A stretch of DNA of 64,000 nucleotides from an uncultured Tateyamaria sp. (GTDB taxonomy: Bacteria; Pseudomonadota; Alphaproteobacteria; Rhodobacterales; Rhodobacteraceae): the NCBI RefSeq assembly GCF_947504105.1, contig NZ_CANNGP010000001.1, positions 244,003-308,002 on the forward strand, in the 5' to 3' direction. The first letter of the stretch is position 1; every line of letters starts with the position of its first letter. Positions 62,994 to 64,000 of the stretch are shown here, one piece after another. Under the pieces are notes generated by a model. That model worked only from the letters and a program-made list of their open reading frames with translations, was not told where the DNA came from and ran no database searches. The translations under genes were made by a program, and so were the position numbers.

Positions 62994-63912
62994 CGTCATT
63001 GAGAATTTCGCTCAATGCACGAGCCTGAACACCTTCTGTATCTGAGCTCGATAGACCGTAGATGCTGACCAACGCCTTCCAAAGCCCCCATGCTCTTGCT
63101 CGATACCAAGTATCATCATCGACTTTGACTGCTTCCCGGAAATGTTGGCGGGCCGCCGCATCGAAATATGTCCATGCGATAGTAAGGTCACATGCAGGAT
63201 CACCGACACCGCATGCTCCAAAGTCGATCAATGCGCTTACCACATCGCCCTTCATGAGAACGTTGCCTACGGCCACGTCTCCGTGGAACCAAACCGGATC
63301 AACGGACCATGCCGACACCATCCCACGCTGCCAGACTTTTAGACACTGCTTCGCCTTAGACGGGTCCCCCATTCTTTTTAGACATTCCATCACTTCGTCG
63401 CTGTAGACGCTTGGGTGGCAACCGCGGTAAAATGAGTGCTTTCCCGCGCTTAGGGAAATATCTGCCGGTGCAGATCGCAACTCCACAAGTATTTCCGCAA
63501 GGCTACGGGCCAGCGAATTTTTATCCAACACTTGTGTGTTTTCCCAAGTTTCCCCGGCAAGCCAATAACGGATCGACCAGGGTAAGGGATACGCATCGCA
63601 TGGCCCCCCCAATCCGAAAACCTTTGGAACAGCCACAGATAAATGACCCTCCAATGCTTCCAAAGCCGTAGCTTCTTTCTGAACGGCATCAGCATATGAA
63701 GGATGACTTGGAAGGCGAACTGTCAACTCATCACCAAGTCTAAACGTTCGGTTATCATGACCCTGTTTCTTGATAGCCATGACTGGCAGGCTGCCGAGAT
63801 CAGGAAACTGGTTTGCAATAAGATTTGAAACCAAAGAACCATCAATTTTTACGTTCAATACTATGATCCTTGCTACAACTTGGTTTTGAAACACGCCTAC
63901 ACGTTTCCGCAT
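62986..63912 (-). CDS. Aminoglycoside phosphotransferase (APH)-family protein
   Basis: VWFHGDVAVGNVLMKGDVVSALIDFGACGVGDPACDLTIAWTYFDAAARQHFREAVKVDDDTWYRARAWGLWKAL; start uncertain. Confidence 0.88.
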   Translation of the reverse strand: MRKRVGVFQNQVVARIIVLNVKIDGSLVSNLIANQFPDLGSLPVMAIKKQGHDNRTFRLGDELTVRLPSHPSYADAVQKEATALEALEGHLSVAVPKVFGLGGPCDAYPLPWSIRYWLAGETWENTQVLDKNSLARSLAEILVELRSAPADISLSAGKHSFYRGCHPSVYSDEVMECLKRMGDPSKAKQCLKVWQRGMVSAWSVDPVWFHGDVAVGNVLMKGDVVSALIDFGACGVGDPACDLTIAWTYFDAAARQHFREAVKVDDDTWYRARAWGLWKALVSIYGLSSSDTEGVQARALSEILNDDT

Positions 63913-64000
63913 TTAGTGTCATCAGAGGTGGTCGCGGAATTTCGGACCGGTCGTTAAGGTGGATCGCATGATGAAAGTGACGATCCAGAATGAAGAAACG

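Noticed and set aside
63913-64000. Possible start of another insertion sequence (ATGATGAAAGTGACGATCCAGAATGAAGAAACG at the window end)
   Set aside because: Looks like the beginning of an ORF, perhaps a transposase, but only about 33 nt are visible; not enough evidence to call.

Overview
Roseobacter-type (Rhodobacteraceae-like) alphaproteobacterial chromosome segment. Main blocks: (1) about 0-15 kb, a minus-strand NADH:quinone oxidoreductase operon (nuoA-B-C-D-E-F-G-H-I-J) interspersed with about a dozen accessory ORFs. These include a sulfotransferase, a 55-aa membrane ORF missing from the ORF track, a stand-alone copy of the NuoE C-terminal helix-hairpin-helix module, and DUF5333/DUF5337/DUF3291-like proteins. 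(2) about 16-27 kb, a leucine/isovalerate catabolic (liu) cluster. (3) An EF-hand protein with an apparent cytoplasmic ribbon-helix-helix segment. (4) gph / glmU-glmS / DNA alkylation repair / moaA / waaA-glycosyltransferase. (5) A peptide/amino-acid utilisation block: tandem M20 amidohydrolases, a frameshifted FAD oxidase, an ArgE-like deacetylase and an oligopeptide ABC transporter. (6) pntAB, an SDR, a RAYT transposase with an adjacent REP pair, glcB plus a GlcG-like protein, and a Hint-domain protein. (7) A right-hand accessory end with a decayed IS5-family element and an aminoglycoside-phosphotransferase-like gene. The best leads for new biology are the RHH-TM-EF-hand protein with a palindrome just upstream, the REP pair whose GTAG/GTAA ends form the stop codons of two convergent genes, a 43-nt hairpin insertion inside the IS transposase, and a dispersed hairpin repeat with a compensatory base-pair change. 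I did not find a clearly complete, new multi-gene defence or biosynthetic system. All family assignments come from reading the translations; no database search was run.
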